From Litoditis marina (lineage: Eukaryota > Nematoda > Chromadorea > Rhabditida > Rhabditidae): a DNA stretch of 64,000 nt. This document shows, piece after piece, positions 14,101 through 25,364 of the stretch. Within the stretch, counting starts at the first letter, position 1. Each line of letters starts with the position of its first letter. Location of the stretch: NCBI GenBank assembly GCA_964036275.1, contig OZ038433.1, forward strand, positions 54,825,902 to 54,889,901, written 5' to 3'. Both the position numbers and the translations under genes were made by a program. The notes under the pieces were generated by a model, which was not told the origin of the DNA, did no database searches, and worked only from the letters and a program-made list of their open reading frames with translations.

Positions 14101-14768
14101 TAGTTTTCCGTTAGAATATCAGTCCAAACTTAATGTTTTTCCAACATGACAAGGTGAATTTTTTCCAGTCTTCATTTCGCTCCGGTTTGGTCATTAGCTA
14201 TGTAAACCAAATTGCAAACTTCTTCAACAATCGAACTGTTTTGAGTTCAACTTGTATTCATCTCATTCGGTTCAGGTTCTCGACGAATTGGGTATCCAAA
14301 TGGGCGAGGAGATGGCGGGATTACCGGCGGCTGGTGGCGCCATTGGGACGCCAGCTGGCGCCGAGAGGGCCAAGCAACCGGTGGCCGCCGGGGGAGGTGG
14401 CGGAGCAGTCGCAGGGGGAGGTATAGTCTCGTTCATTTATACTCGCACTCCTACAGTAAGACTACTTGATTACGAAATTTTCATTACGTTCAGTTTACCT
14501 TGTTGGAAAATCTACCAGTTTTTACATTAGATTCAGATTCCCTATTACAAAGAGTCTTCACAAATATTCTCGACAGTGTTGAAGTTTGTATTAAAAAACA
14601 GTAATTGAAAGTTTGAATATTTATCTTACAAGGCGCAGCAGGAATCTAGGAATGATGTGAGTTTTTGATATACAGGGGAGTTAACGCACCTATCATACTT
14701 TATGCTTTTCAGGAGCTGATATTGACGACGATCTGCAGGCTCGATTGGATCAACTGAGAAGGGAATAG
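11189..14768 (+). CDS. CHMP2A: charged multivesicular body protein 2a (ESCRT-III, Vps2)
   Basis: ESCRT-III subunit that polymerises with CHMP3 on membranes and recruits VPS4 for multivesicular-body budding, cytokinesis and membrane repair. Eight exons: 11189-11280, 11843-11918, 12090-12173, 12496-12546, 12817-12897, 13817-13930, 14276-14420, 14713-14768 (232 aa; human 222). The N-terminus MEFLFGRRKSPSELLRQNQR is the CHMP2A type, and the basic alpha1-alpha2 hairpin (EKSRMEMQEKKVIAEIKKMA) is followed by the acidic half (MKEEIMGDAIDDALGDPADD). The C-terminal DIDDDLQARLDQLRRE is a MIM1 motif for VPS4 MIT binding. A Gly/Ala-rich linker before it is longer than in vertebrates. The ATG directly follows TTTTCCAG, a splice-acceptor sequence. 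AATAAA occurs at 15247-15252. ARHGAP1 follows on the same strand 780 bp downstream. Confidence 0.95.
13330..13500 (-). repeat. tRNA-derived SINE or tRNA pseudogene
   Basis: Read on the minus strand it contains CCGAGTGGTCAAGTGGTTAG (A-box-like) and CGGGTTCGATCCCCG (B-box/T-arm). The acceptor-stem halves do not pair, and a 16-bp segment (CACTTGACCACTCGG) is duplicated at one edge. It lies in CHMP2A intron 5. Confidence 0.5.
13640..13800 (+). repeat. tandem repeat carrying decoy splice acceptors
   Basis: Three to four imperfect units of GTGTTTCAG/GTTTTAG followed by AAACAACTATTTA-GTG directly precede CHMP2A exon 6, whose true acceptor is TTGTTTCAG|TTTGAG at 13817. The first unit reads GTGTTTCAGTTTGGCAAAC, closely matching the real acceptor and first exon bases. 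Confidence 0.65.
13941..14008. mobile_element. TTAA-family MITE fragment, copy 2
   Basis: Left half only (GAAGAAGGACGATTATG ... TCCTTTGAACTGCAATACA). It starts 10 bp after the donor of CHMP2A exon 6. Confidence 0.6.
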
Positions 14769-15548
14769 TGCAATCAACTGTTGCGTCATATTTAGTTCTA
14801 TTTCCGGTGTACAGTATTTTCATGATCTATTTCCCCCACTAAGAAGTTATATCGTCATCTGTTGGTGAGCCACATCAGTTGTAAATTTAATGATTTTTCC
14901 TCTGTGATTACGTGATCTAGGATACCATTCTATTGCAAACTGGCAGTTTTTCTGTAGATTTGGCGCCTGTTCTTCACAGTTTTTTAGAAATGTGATTATG
15001 TAGATGTGAATAACTCTTTTTTTACTGGTGTCTTTTTAGAATTCAACTCACATGTACGCTGGCGACCTTATAATTTTTGTATTATTGTCCTTCGGTATTT
15101 ATTTCACATGTATAGTTTCCATGCCAATTATAGATGTTTTGATTGTGCAGTGTAGTATGTATGTAAGAAGTTTCTTGTGGTTTTATAATGTGTATTGTAA
15201 CACTTGACGTTGAGAAGCAAACATACAATGCCATGCAATTGAATGTAATAAAACATCTGGAAGAATATATTATCCAACTTTTTGTGTTACAATGTTGATA
15301 GCATTGAATATATCTGCTTTCTGCCAATTCAATACTTGCAAAGTGGATCTGTATGGTGGATAAACTGGTTTAGCGGTTAATTGAGTGCAATGTTTCACCG
15401 CCGACATTTATATGCCATGTTCCCTTGTTTTGGTTATTCACGTGCTATCAATTCAATAGTTGTGTTTTTCTCTGTCTTTGGTAATTCTGCAACATACATA
15501 GCGCTCAGTTTGTTATGATACATGTTGACATCACTTGAATGTTTCAGT
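14769..15548 (+). other. CHMP2A 3' region and ARHGAP1 upstream region
   Basis: Probably CHMP2A 3' UTR up to the AATAAA at 15247-15252, then about 280 bp to the acceptor-like GTTTCAG before the ARHGAP1 ATG. No other coding sequence is seen. Confidence 0.5.
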
Positions 15549-18500
15549 ATGGCGTCACCGGGTCCGGCCTCGTTTGTTGATCCCGAAGATGGGTTCGCGG
15601 ACGATGATCTTCTATCTACAGACATGGACGATCTACAAGGTAGGCGGGAATATAATTAATCTTTATTTCTCCAACTTTCTGGATATGTGCATGCATGCAT
15701 CGAAATGTCGGAACAGAGGCCAATTACAGATGCAACCAGGTTGCATGTGTACGAAACTATTGGTTGCTTTCAAGTGCCGGGTTGATCTCAAGTGCAACCA
15801 AAGTCACATTACATAACTGAAAAGTCTCACTGTAGACAAATCTGGTCACATTTGAGATGCTACCCGGTTGCACAGTTGCACTTGGAAGCAACCAATAGTT
15901 TTGTACACATGCAACTTTGCATTTTGGTTGCATGTGTGAATCGCCAGAAAGAGATGAGGCGATTTAGGTGATGGAAAAATGTTCTGTTCACTGTGTCACA
16001 TGCAATCTTGTTATTGTTTTGTTTTACAATAGTTTCCTTCTAGTTTCAATGGACTCGATTCCCCAATCTCGTTCTTTTCTCGAAAGAGAAGATTTCGAGT
16101 CGGAATTCGGCAGTGTTGACCCGTTTTCCGAGGACTTTACGGAAATATCCCGGCACGACATTGTGGAAGTTTTGGCAGAGGGAGACACGGTGGCCAGGTA
16201 GGTATTCGACGTGAAGCTCTCAAACGCAGTAGCTTTCTTCCTTTCCATTTCATATGGAACAGGATAGTTTTCATACGGTATTCAACTGGGCGGAAATTCC
16301 TTCAGATGTCCTTTTCCTCTCATAGAATACATCTACATAGTTCATATACTGTGGATTTTCATCCACAAAGTTTCTGTGATAAGTTTTGGATAGATGTAAC
16401 AGAACGAGAGGAATCAGGAGCCCGGGATTTGTTTCCTGTTATAAGCTAGTACCAAGATCTTATTATTATTCGATCGGTGCTTTTATAATACCTTTGAAAC
16501 ATTCCAACAGTTTTAGGTTTGCGGAAGCTGAAATGGGGAAAAGGTACAAGTGCCAACTTATTTGATTATTTGAACATGTTCAGTTATATATCCCCCTAGC
16601 TTGATTGAGCATGTAATTTATTGAGTTGTCAAGTTATCATCCTAAACCGCATTGTGCTCAGTTGTCCGTTTAGGCCTATTATTGTGATCTACGCCTATCG
16701 TCTACCATCCAGCAAGACTATGGATCACACAAAGTTGCTGCGATATCTACAGACCACCCTGGATAAGGTTAGTCATAGATCACAACCATCCGAACTATTC
16801 TACATAAGACTATTCTATGGACCAAGACACTATCGAATGGTTTTACTTTTCTATGATTCTATCTAAGACTTCAACGTATCAAATATCTATTTCCCTATAA
16901 TTAAAAATGAAAAGTCCAATGTTATCAATTTATCGCTATGAGAGGAAGATTTCCAATTTCTAGGTTTTTATTTTCTGTTTCGTGTTAGAATTCTTAAAAC
17001 ATAGACTAACTATATATAAGACGAGGCAGGGTAAAAATATGGCAGAATTCACGAAAATGAGTTAAAAAGCTCATATACGGTCCGTTTTCATGTTTTTTCG
17101 ATTTCTTACCTAAAATTTGCATTTTCGCCATAAATTGGGCATAAGACTTTCACAAGAAATCTAGAAGTCAGATATAATAACAATTATTTTATTCCATCAA
17201 AATCAAGACATCAAATAATATTGTGAATGAGAAGGCCAAAGTTGGATGATCCAAAATAAGGCAGGGTCATGAAAAAATCAGGGACACCCTCAATGTCGGC
17301 TATATCACAAGGAATTGGCCATTTTTGGATGATCCAGAAACGAGCCGTTTGCCCATTTCGAACAAACCGCTCGTTTTTAAACGCTAAAATACATTATTTC
17401 ACCTAGTCACAACTGTGAAAACAGACTAATTGGAATATAATAAAATTACATCATGATTAAGGTAGAAAATGAGCAGAATGATTAAACGTATTAACTTCGA
17501 GAATAACTTAATAGAGAGTTCCTAGGCAAAGTGAAAACATAATACGCTAGACAAACGCTATTTTGAATGAGATTTTTTTCGAAGTAACATAACTGTCATA
17601 GGTGGGATATGGGAGGTTCAAGAGATTGGATAAACTAACACACCCTCGCACCTATGACAATATAGTGCATGTACAAAACACATACCCAAGTAAAGTACAG
17701 CCAGAAAAAATCGAAAAACGGGATACTTTTTTGTGTCAAACTTTACTGGTGCATGACAACATGTTAGTATAGGTTGAGGAGAAAATGACTTTGTTCTATC
17801 GTTTCAGTGTTTTATCAGCCAAAAAACTGAAAATCTCAAGTATACGATTATTCTACTAGACTTTTGTTGTTTTCCCCTCCACCCCACAGAACCTTTTACA
17901 AATATGTGAATTAGAAACATAACAACACCTTACTGCTCATACAGTCACACAGTTCCTAATCAGCGTCGCATGAGCATGACGAGAAGTTATCCGCCAGAAA
18001 TCGACATTTTCTTGCCGTGCGTATCCACAAACGGAAAGATGAACGACGCCCAATCCTGAAAAAAACTAATTGACGCAGTGCAAAAACAGATTACTGTCCG
18101 AACGTCGTAATGCTAGCTACATTGTACTTGGTATAAACCCGGCTAGTAGAAATAACCTGACGCTAATGCGCTAGTGAGATCCGGGAAATGAAATTATATA
18201 GCAAACAAGTGTCTCCGAGTAGAAAAGACATAAGATAAACGAATTTCAAGCGAGCGTAGACAATTTTACGCCAATAGTGACTTTTGCATTTGCTGACAAT
18301 ATTAAACTTGAAACATGATCTAATTTTATGAATGACACGGTGTTCTCGATTAAATATTCAGCTCAAATTGTATTATCGGTTTTTAAAGCAGCAGACGCTT
18401 AAACATGCGCGATACGCGAAATGGGCCTCTTATCACACAAAATTGCAGTGGCCGTTATTCGAACAAGTAGTCACTTCACGTGGCCTACTTTGCTTTTGTG

Positions 18501-21500
18501 ACATTGTTTTATGATTGGAACAGCCCCAAAATAAAATAACATTCGCGACACATGATATGAAGAATAAAGGGAATAACTCACTTTTTTTATAAAATAGAAG
18601 TACTCCGCGATGGAGGCCAGTTCCACACATGCCAAAGTACCCTGCAGAACACATAAATTACCACCAAATCGGTAAACAAGTGAAAAAAATAGACATATAA
18701 ACAATAAAAAATCTAGAAAATAAAAGTCAAACGAATAAATTTGAAACCGCAGAGCGAGTTACTGTTGACGAGAAACGCGGCGCGGTCGCGTCGCGGCTGA
18801 CGTTTTCAAATTTTGGACGGCCGCCAACCCAATGAGCTGCTGAAAATTTTCATTGTTATTATTATTTTACATTCTATTTTCAATATTTTCGATTCTATTG
18901 TTCATGAACGTCATTTAACCTTGTTGGTGTCATTTTCTTCTTGTGTATGTTATCATTCTGTGTCTTTTTGTATCGAATGATTCAGTTTTGTTCTAATTTT
19001 GGTATTTTTAGCTTTTTACATTTTATTTCATTTCAGGTAAGGTTCTGTTCCGATATTATTCGTGTCAGTGGTCGGTTAGGAAGAACACTATTGCAAAACA
19101 TGAGGTAAAAGAGCTTATGTTTCGTTTTAAGTCTTTTAAAAAAGCCTGATCGGTAAGTTTGGTGTATCGTGTTTTCTATTTTAACTGTTTTATGTAAGTT
19201 AAAATATTTTTCGAAGATCAGCAGTTTTAATTCAACTTAGATTTGAACTGAACGAACTGGGAACACTTATTCTTAATCGATTTTTTGGTTTTTTGCTGCT
19301 CGAATATCCCACTCAAACACAAAATTTGTGCTGTCAGCTAGCTGGAAGTTGCTGTTTGGTTCTACACTCTCCTCTAAATTGTTTTTTTTTTGCAGTTCGT
19401 TGTGCTCAATGAATGCATCCACGCACGGCTCGAGAGGACGACATTCGACGTTCGAATTCTACGTGCCTCGGATATCACCATCTGGGCGAAATGGACAGGG
19501 ATTGTCAACTTGAGAAGGTTCTTCATCTGATAATTTGAATTTATATTGCATGTGGTTTTTATAGTTTCCACCCGGCTGTCGGTTACACCCACCTGGTCAA
19601 ATATGAGGCGACTTTGTTGGATGCCTCATTAATCACCCGGTTTTGTTATAATGGTAAATATCCCTATTCCAGCAATAGTCACTTAGCCGAAACCCAATTT
19701 AATATCCCGTTTCTAGCTTGGTAAAATTGCATTCATTTCTGCATTCCTGATTTGCATTCAGTTTGTGTGGACAACAAAGTCGCCTCACATATGCACCTTG
19801 TTATAATAGTATTTTTGAAAATGTGTCTTTTGGTCACACCCGTGCTTCAAAGTGGAACGTGACCATGTCAAACTGATAATTTCAAACTATGTATATTTCA
19901 ATTGGAACTTTAGACAGAATTTCCGGTTTAAATTGAAAATTGAAAATCGAGCCTTTTTTCCCGTCAATCTGAGAACTGTGATTTACGAACCTCATTTAAT
20001 GTAAAATCCGGATTCGGGGAGTATTTTTATGTGTCCGTAGTTTCTCGCTGTCATTTTTAGAGAACTACCCTTTCTAAAAGAAGTATACTAGCTCAATGTT
20101 TTACTATGTGGGGGTGTAGGGTTAACATGAAGTGATGCCGGAAATATTTTGTGTAGTTGAAGTTTTTATTGCGACTGTTTTTTAGTTTGTATTTTTGTCG
20201 GAAATATCATGTAATATCAATTTTCACTTGTTTTTGGTCGCTGGCCCATTCTTGGATGATCCAAATTTGGGCTGCCCCCGTGGTCCTCATTCAAACTCGG
20301 GCTTTCTCCAAAGCCCAGTTCTGGATCATCCAGATGTGGTCGCGCACCATATTTCCAAAATTGTGTGTATTTTGGGCAAGTACAGTTATATGAATATTTC
20401 TGAAGCCTGTTTTTGTTTGCTTTTGTAGTTTCATGTCACCTGAGGCAAAGGTGATTGATCATACTTCTGAAAGTCCGAAAAATCGAGGTTTGAGCGTTTT
20501 CAATAAATTTTTGCCATATTTTTATCTTGCGTCGTCTTATATGGTCTTACAGGTTGTCGATCTAGACTACACTATCGTGTACTTCCATTATGGTCTCCGG
20601 TCACATAACAAACCGCCCATCAAATGGTTATTCCAAGCATATAAGGTGCTCGATAGAAGGTATGTTTTTCGAAGCGTTGAGGTTTACGTGGTATGGTCGC
20701 TATTCGAATTGTAAAAAACTTATTGTTTAGTGGATGTACGCTCTTTCCCTTAACTGTCCCTAGTTTGTCTTCCTAACTCACCTCACCCTAGCTGCAAGTT
20801 AGCCTAGAGATTTCAGATAGTTTAATCAAAAATCATGTTCTTTCTGTAGTTTGGTCACAGGAGTGATTTACACATCGTGTGAATGTGTTGTCACTGTTTT
20901 ATTGACGTTTTTGAAATCTGTGCTGTGTGGTGTAAGTATCACCTCATCTCAGTGTCGCATTGTAGGTATAAGAAGAATCTGAAAGCGCTCTACGTGGTCC
21001 ACCCAACTCGTTTCATTCGAATACTGTGGGGTCTGTTCAAGCCATTCATCTCCAACAAATTCGAGGACAAGATGAATTATGTGAATTGTATCGGGGATCT
21101 CGAACAGGCATTATCTGTGTCGAGGTAAGTCGTATTAAAGGAAATAACTATACATTTCTTCCAAGCACTCAATTTGAGATTTATTCAATTTTCAATAAGT
21201 GTTAACGGTGACTTTGGTTTTGTCGAATGCCGATCATGCAAGAATTGCATTTTGTTGTTGTTTTTGCAGATCTGGCTCTCTCTCTTCTATTTCACAAACT
21301 AGTGAATAGTAAATTCAACCGGCTCATTTTGACTGATCTCAAAACACCTCTGTAAGGTTACACTCGCGTAACACATCCATGTTGTTCTACTTCGTACAAT
21401 CTTGTATAAACGTTTCTCGCCATGGCTTGAACACGTGAGTGATATACCGTTCTGCAGGCTAAATCTGCCGCAGCCCATTCGTGACCACGACTCTCAGTTG

Positions 21501-24500
21501 ATGACGTCATCCATATCAATTGGTAGTCGACCGGCGACTCCGCCCACTCCACCTCGACCCACACAACAGTTCGACGTCAGCCTCGAGTTGTAAGTTGGTA
21601 TTATCTCAGCTTGATCCGAATAAATGTTTTAAATATGGAAAATATCGATTTAAAGAAGGACGACTGTGTGCACCAATCCTAACTCTTCGGTCCTTTGAAC
21701 TGTAAACCATTTTTCAATTGCAGCTTAAAAGACCGATGTGTCGGGATTGGATATATCATGTGGCGGATGGTACTGTTAGGCAATGTTGTTAGCGTTGTTC
21801 AGATTACTTTTATCGAACTATTATTACTTCACTTCATCCAAACTGTGGTAACATAACGATTGATCTATTGGGTAGATGTGTTGCGTAGTGTTTTTGTTGT
21901 GTTACAAGAAAGGAGATGTTTCTATCTTTTAGGATCTCTTCATCCTTTTTTTTAGTCTGCGACAGATACATCGAGCAAAGTATAGTGATCGATTATGTGT
22001 ACTGTACGTATCGCAGACATTCATACATCGTGCTTTGCTCTATGTATCTGCCGCCAACGAAAAAGTATGAAAAGACCATAATGCCCCACAAGGGTTGGGC
22101 TGTGAGTGACTCTAAAAATGGGTTTGATACCCCTGAAAAAGTGATCATTCGTCTCGTTTATTGTTTCTAGCACATCCAAAAATGAGCGTAAGTTCCAAAA
22201 ATGAGCGTAAGTTCATTTTTGAGCGTGGGTCAGCGTCATTTTGACTGTTACCTATGGTTGTGTTGGGGAATATAGTGCTTACAGTATTCTGTCCCACCAT
22301 CCCGACCTGTCTGTGCCGCCCATCGTCTCAGATCTCATTGAGTTCCTCGAAGAACACGCCCTGGATATTGAGGGAATATTCAGGAAGAGTGCGAATGTGG
22401 GGAGCATCAAACGACTACAGCAGAGAATCAATATGGGTACGTATCTTATCTTGTATCTTGTCGTATCTTGAGTATCTTGCCACCAAAATAGGATTGCATA
22501 TTGCACATACACCAGTAAGGGACTATTCGACAAAAAAGAGTTGGCTGTTGGATTCGAACCCGTCAAAATTAATGATTCCACAAGAATAGTAGACGATTTT
22601 TCTCGTTTTCGGCGAGAAAGTAGTTAGTTTTTTTTAAATGTTTCGGACCATTTGGAGAACTTTACGATATTAAAACAAAAAAGGTATGATATTAAAACAC
22701 GATATCTCAATGATATCTTTTTATTTTATTTCAACCATTGAAGCTGGATTCATAGGTCGTGCGGATTCATAGGTCATGTAGTAAACGTTTATAGTTTAGT
22801 CGTAGGGTTCCAATACAAAGAACAACAATTTGGAATCATATGCCGAATATGCGATCATATTGGAAGCTTGGTGTAGTTTGGTTAGCGGGTGTGAGTAGTT
22901 TACATGTCAGTATACACAATTCACAAATGTGGTCGTCACCGTTTTCGGAGTCGTCATGATGTGTCATCTGTTGATGTTAGCTCACTTCAATGTTTCACCG
23001 TTTCAGGAGAACGCGTAGACTTTGTGAACGATCCCGAATACGTGGACAATGACTACATTGCCTGTATTCACGCGTCTGTTCTGTTAAAGACGTTTCTGCG
23101 TTCTCTGGGAGAACCAGTAACCACCAACAGTCTCTACCCAAAACTCGTCGAACTCGCAGGTACGTTGTGCTAGTTTTTATCATACAACAGCCGACTTTTT
23201 CCCCAAAATAAGTTTTTTGAAAAATCGGGTCACAAAAGTTGGGGTTTCGACCAAATATAACGTTTTTTTGACAAAGCAGGTAAGGGGGTATCATGACCGC
23301 TCACAAATTCGGCTGGTGTTGTTCTGAATGATGTGTTTCGTCTCATTTTCACAGTTCAGATGCAACAGTTAGGGTATTGCTGCTAACTACTATATAAGTG
23401 GTTGAGTTATTGTTTTTTTTCAATTATTTGATGGATAGCCTTTCATAGTTGTAGTGAAAAGATTACAGTTCGAAGCTAGCTCCAACAACGGCGGCACATG
23501 TCGTTTGAAGTGTTTCCTTCAGATTAATTTTCTACCATAGGTGGTATAATGTTGGTTCAAGGGTTGGATAGGTAGAAAAAATCCCTCCAGTTCAGTCAAA
23601 AGAAACAGTAGGGAAAATTCAGTTAACCGGGATAGTGAATCTATGTTTTCTACCCTCTTTCTTCCAGATGTTCCAAAGGGCGAGAAGACGCCAGCCGTCT
23701 CTGCGTTTGTCGCTCTGCTACCGCGACCAAACTACATTCTACTAAAAACTGTAGTTCGATTCCTCACTAAGGTGGGTCTCATTTCTCATTCATTGCGAAA
23801 GTGTACGGAATCGCTTGATTCTCATTCCCTATTTTCTGCTTAGAAAATGGATTCAAGTCATTTCTGTTCGAAAACTTACTTCTATTTTGTAGATAAGCCG
23901 CTCATTAACTTGTTAAAGTAAGACGAACATGTGGACCAATCCCGAAGCATCGGTCTGTAGAACTGCAATTGAAAAATGTATTGCAGTTTGAAGGAATGAA
24001 GCGTTGGGATTGGTCCACACAATCGCCCTTCTTTAAGTGAAGTTCTGCAAGCCTACAACTTGCAATCTTGCAAATGCTGTGGTTTCCTTTAGTTTCAATA
24101 TCCATAATAATTGTGCTTTTATTGTAGGTGGCAGAACACAGCAAAGTGAACCTGATGACTGCAAATAACTTGAGTGTCGTATTCGGTCCAAATCTCACGT
24201 GGCCAACGGATCAACAGGTTGGTTTCATTTCATTCCTCATTTCTATTTTGAGTCATTTTCTAATTCGGTTTCGATTGCTCTAAAGTTGTTAGTATCATGT
24301 TTTGGTATCGGTACATTTTAATAGTTAAGTTGTCAGTTGTTTCCGTAAAGTTGGTGATTCCAAGATAATAGTCAATCCTTGCTTTTTCGTATTTTTTCCG
24401 TTTGTTGAAAGTATGACTTGCAGGTTCCCACCTCTCAGTTGAATAATCTAAACAACTTCTGTTATCGTCTGATCGTCGATTATGATACCATTTTCCGTTG

Positions 24501-24501
24501 A
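15549..24501 (+). CDS. ARHGAP1: Rho GTPase-activating protein 1 (p50RhoGAP, BCH/CRAL-TRIO + RhoGAP)
   Basis: GTPase activator for Rho/Cdc42 with an N-terminal BCH/Sec14-like domain. Twelve exons: 15549-15639, 16044-16197, 16517-16543, 16674-16767, 20553-20659, 20966-21124, 21458-21589, 22285-22436, 23007-23159, 23668-23771, 24128-24217, 24424-24501 (446 aa; human 439). Sec14-like part about residues 85-210: [44 protein letters not shown] Pro-rich segment, [10 protein letters not shown] (about 236-245), resembles the SH3-binding linker of the family. The RhoGAP domain (about 260-446) contains EGIFRKSAN with the catalytic arginine finger at R288, [11 protein letters not shown] and [13 protein letters not shown]. 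The ATG is one base after GTTTCAG. Intron 4 is exceptionally long (3.8 kb). Confidence 0.95.
15728..15943. repeat. TIR element in ARHGAP1 intron 1
   Basis: GTTGCATGTGTACGAAACTA and TTGGTTGCTTTCAAGTGC on the left are mirrored by GCACTTGGAAGCAACCAA and TAGTTTTGTACACATGCAAC on the right; arms of about 50 bp enclose about 110 bp. Non-coding. Confidence 0.75.
17987..18704 (-). CDS. candidate nested gene in ARHGAP1 intron 4
   Basis: Two minus-strand exons join in phase: 18582-18704 (or an acceptor form starting near 18650 after TTCTGCAG) and 17987-18055. The second begins after TTTTTTTCAG, reads [20 protein letters not shown] and ends in TAA. The first ends [10 protein letters not shown] before a consensus GTGAGT donor and is hydrophobic, suggesting a small membrane protein. 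If 18704 is the start the product is about 63 aa; an upstream exon may be missing. The family is not recognised. Confidence 0.35.
19037..19653 (+). CDS. three candidate exons inside ARHGAP1 intron 4
   Basis: Segments 19037-19104, 19396-19517 and 19565-19653 each have an acceptor (ATTTCAG, TTTTTGCAG, TTTATAG) and a GT donor, and one continuous frame runs through all three (22 + 40 + 29 codons plus split codons). Pieces read [36 protein letters not shown] and [10 protein letters not shown]. They do not fit the p50RhoGAP alignment, where exons 4 and 5 join directly. The last segment overlaps an inverted repeat (ATGAGGCGACTTTGTTG, mirrored near 19785). They could be a nested gene, cryptic exons or mobile-element sequence. 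Confidence 0.25.
21650..21752. mobile_element. TTAA-family MITE, copy 3 (degenerate right end)
   Basis: TTAAAGAAGGACGACTGTGT at the left with a decayed right end. It lies in ARHGAP1 intron 7. Confidence 0.65.
21958..22053. repeat. inverted repeat in ARHGAP1 intron 7
   Basis: GACAGATACATCGAGCAAAG and CTTTGCTCTATGTATCTGCC are imperfect inverses about 55 bp apart, so the transcript could fold into a hairpin. Confidence 0.5.
23913..24036. mobile_element. TTAA-flanked MITE, copy 4
   Basis: TTAA at both ends; left AGTAAGACGAACATGTGGACC, right TGGTCCACACAATCGCCCTT. It lies in ARHGAP1 intron 10. Confidence 0.8.
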
Positions 24502-25361
24502 GTTTTGCCTTCTTATTCATTTAAGTTTTATACGTTTTTGTCAGTTTTTCGTATTTTTTCTATTTAATTTATTTATTCAAGTATGGGCAGAAATATACTT
24601 AAGAATACGTAGTTCGAATGGCTCTGGTTAGCTTTGGTGCACAAAATTGTGATATAGAATACAACTGTTTTAAATCAATCATCTGTTATTTGATTGTGAT
24701 TTCATTTTTGTGATATTTATAATTTATTTTACTTTTTATCAATTTATCCCACACATCTTGATCTTTGTTGCATTTCACTTTTTAATTATGTCTCCATCCA
24801 ATTTTTTTAAAGAATGAAGACTTTGAGTTTTTGTTTTGTTTTGTCTGGCCTTTACTGTAAGGAAAATGGCAGAATTATAAGGAAGTATAGTCGCTGTAAA
24901 TCATTGCGAAAAACTGTTAGTTTCGTACATTTCAAACTCATACTGTAATATAAAATGCTCAACTTGTAACTTAAATAGTTTATTACATTAAATAAATACA
25001 AAAGGTTTTGTACAGTAATGCTTTTTTGGCAGATCATGACTATTAACTATAGTTGGCTAGATCGGAATACCTGTAAACTGAACGTTATAATGTACAATTG
25101 TGAGTGGAGCGAATGTATCGAGTCCAATATGAAAAGTTCGAAATAAATGGCTCGGAAAAGATATATGTACAATTCAGATCGAGGCGAGGGAGTTGGTGAT
25201 CTACGAATTTGTGACAACGCAGTAAATTATAGTGAATGAATAGGCAGTAAGTAAACGTGTCTCACGTGAGTTTCACGTGTTTAAGATAGTTGTGAGGGAT
25301 AGGGAATGGAGAGACAGTTAGTAAACGTATGCCACGTGATAATCACGTGAGGTTCACGTGT
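24502..25361. other. convergent 3' intergenic region
   Basis: 3' flanks of ARHGAP1 (+) and the EF-hand gene (-). AT-rich, with plus-strand AATAAA-like words at about 24989 and 25143 and minus-strand AATAAA equivalents near 24569. The right end carries the CACGTG cluster listed separately. No gene is seen. Confidence 0.55.
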
Positions 25362-25364
25362 TTA
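25245..25364. promoter_or_regulatory. cluster of five CACGTG palindromes in a direct duplication
   Basis: CACGTG occurs at 25263, 25274, 25333, 25344 and 25355. The two halves (25245-25283 and 25315-25364) share CAGT-AGTAAACGT and TTCACGTGTTTA, so a short unit was duplicated. The second half runs into the EF-hand gene stop codon (25362-25364). CACGTG is an E-box, but here the cluster lies at a 3' end; its role is unknown. Confidence 0.5.

Larger units (their letters stand above)
16768..20552 (+). other. ARHGAP1 intron 4 (3.8 kb)
   Basis: Far longer than the other introns of this gene. It holds a possible two-exon minus-strand gene (17987-18704), three phase-compatible plus-strand open exons (19037-19653), a CpG-richer patch at 18765-18835, a short inverted repeat with GTCATAGGTG/CACCTATGAC ends (about 17597-17662) and recurrent TGGATGATCCA words (about 17232, 17331, 20252, 20326). 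Confidence 0.7.
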
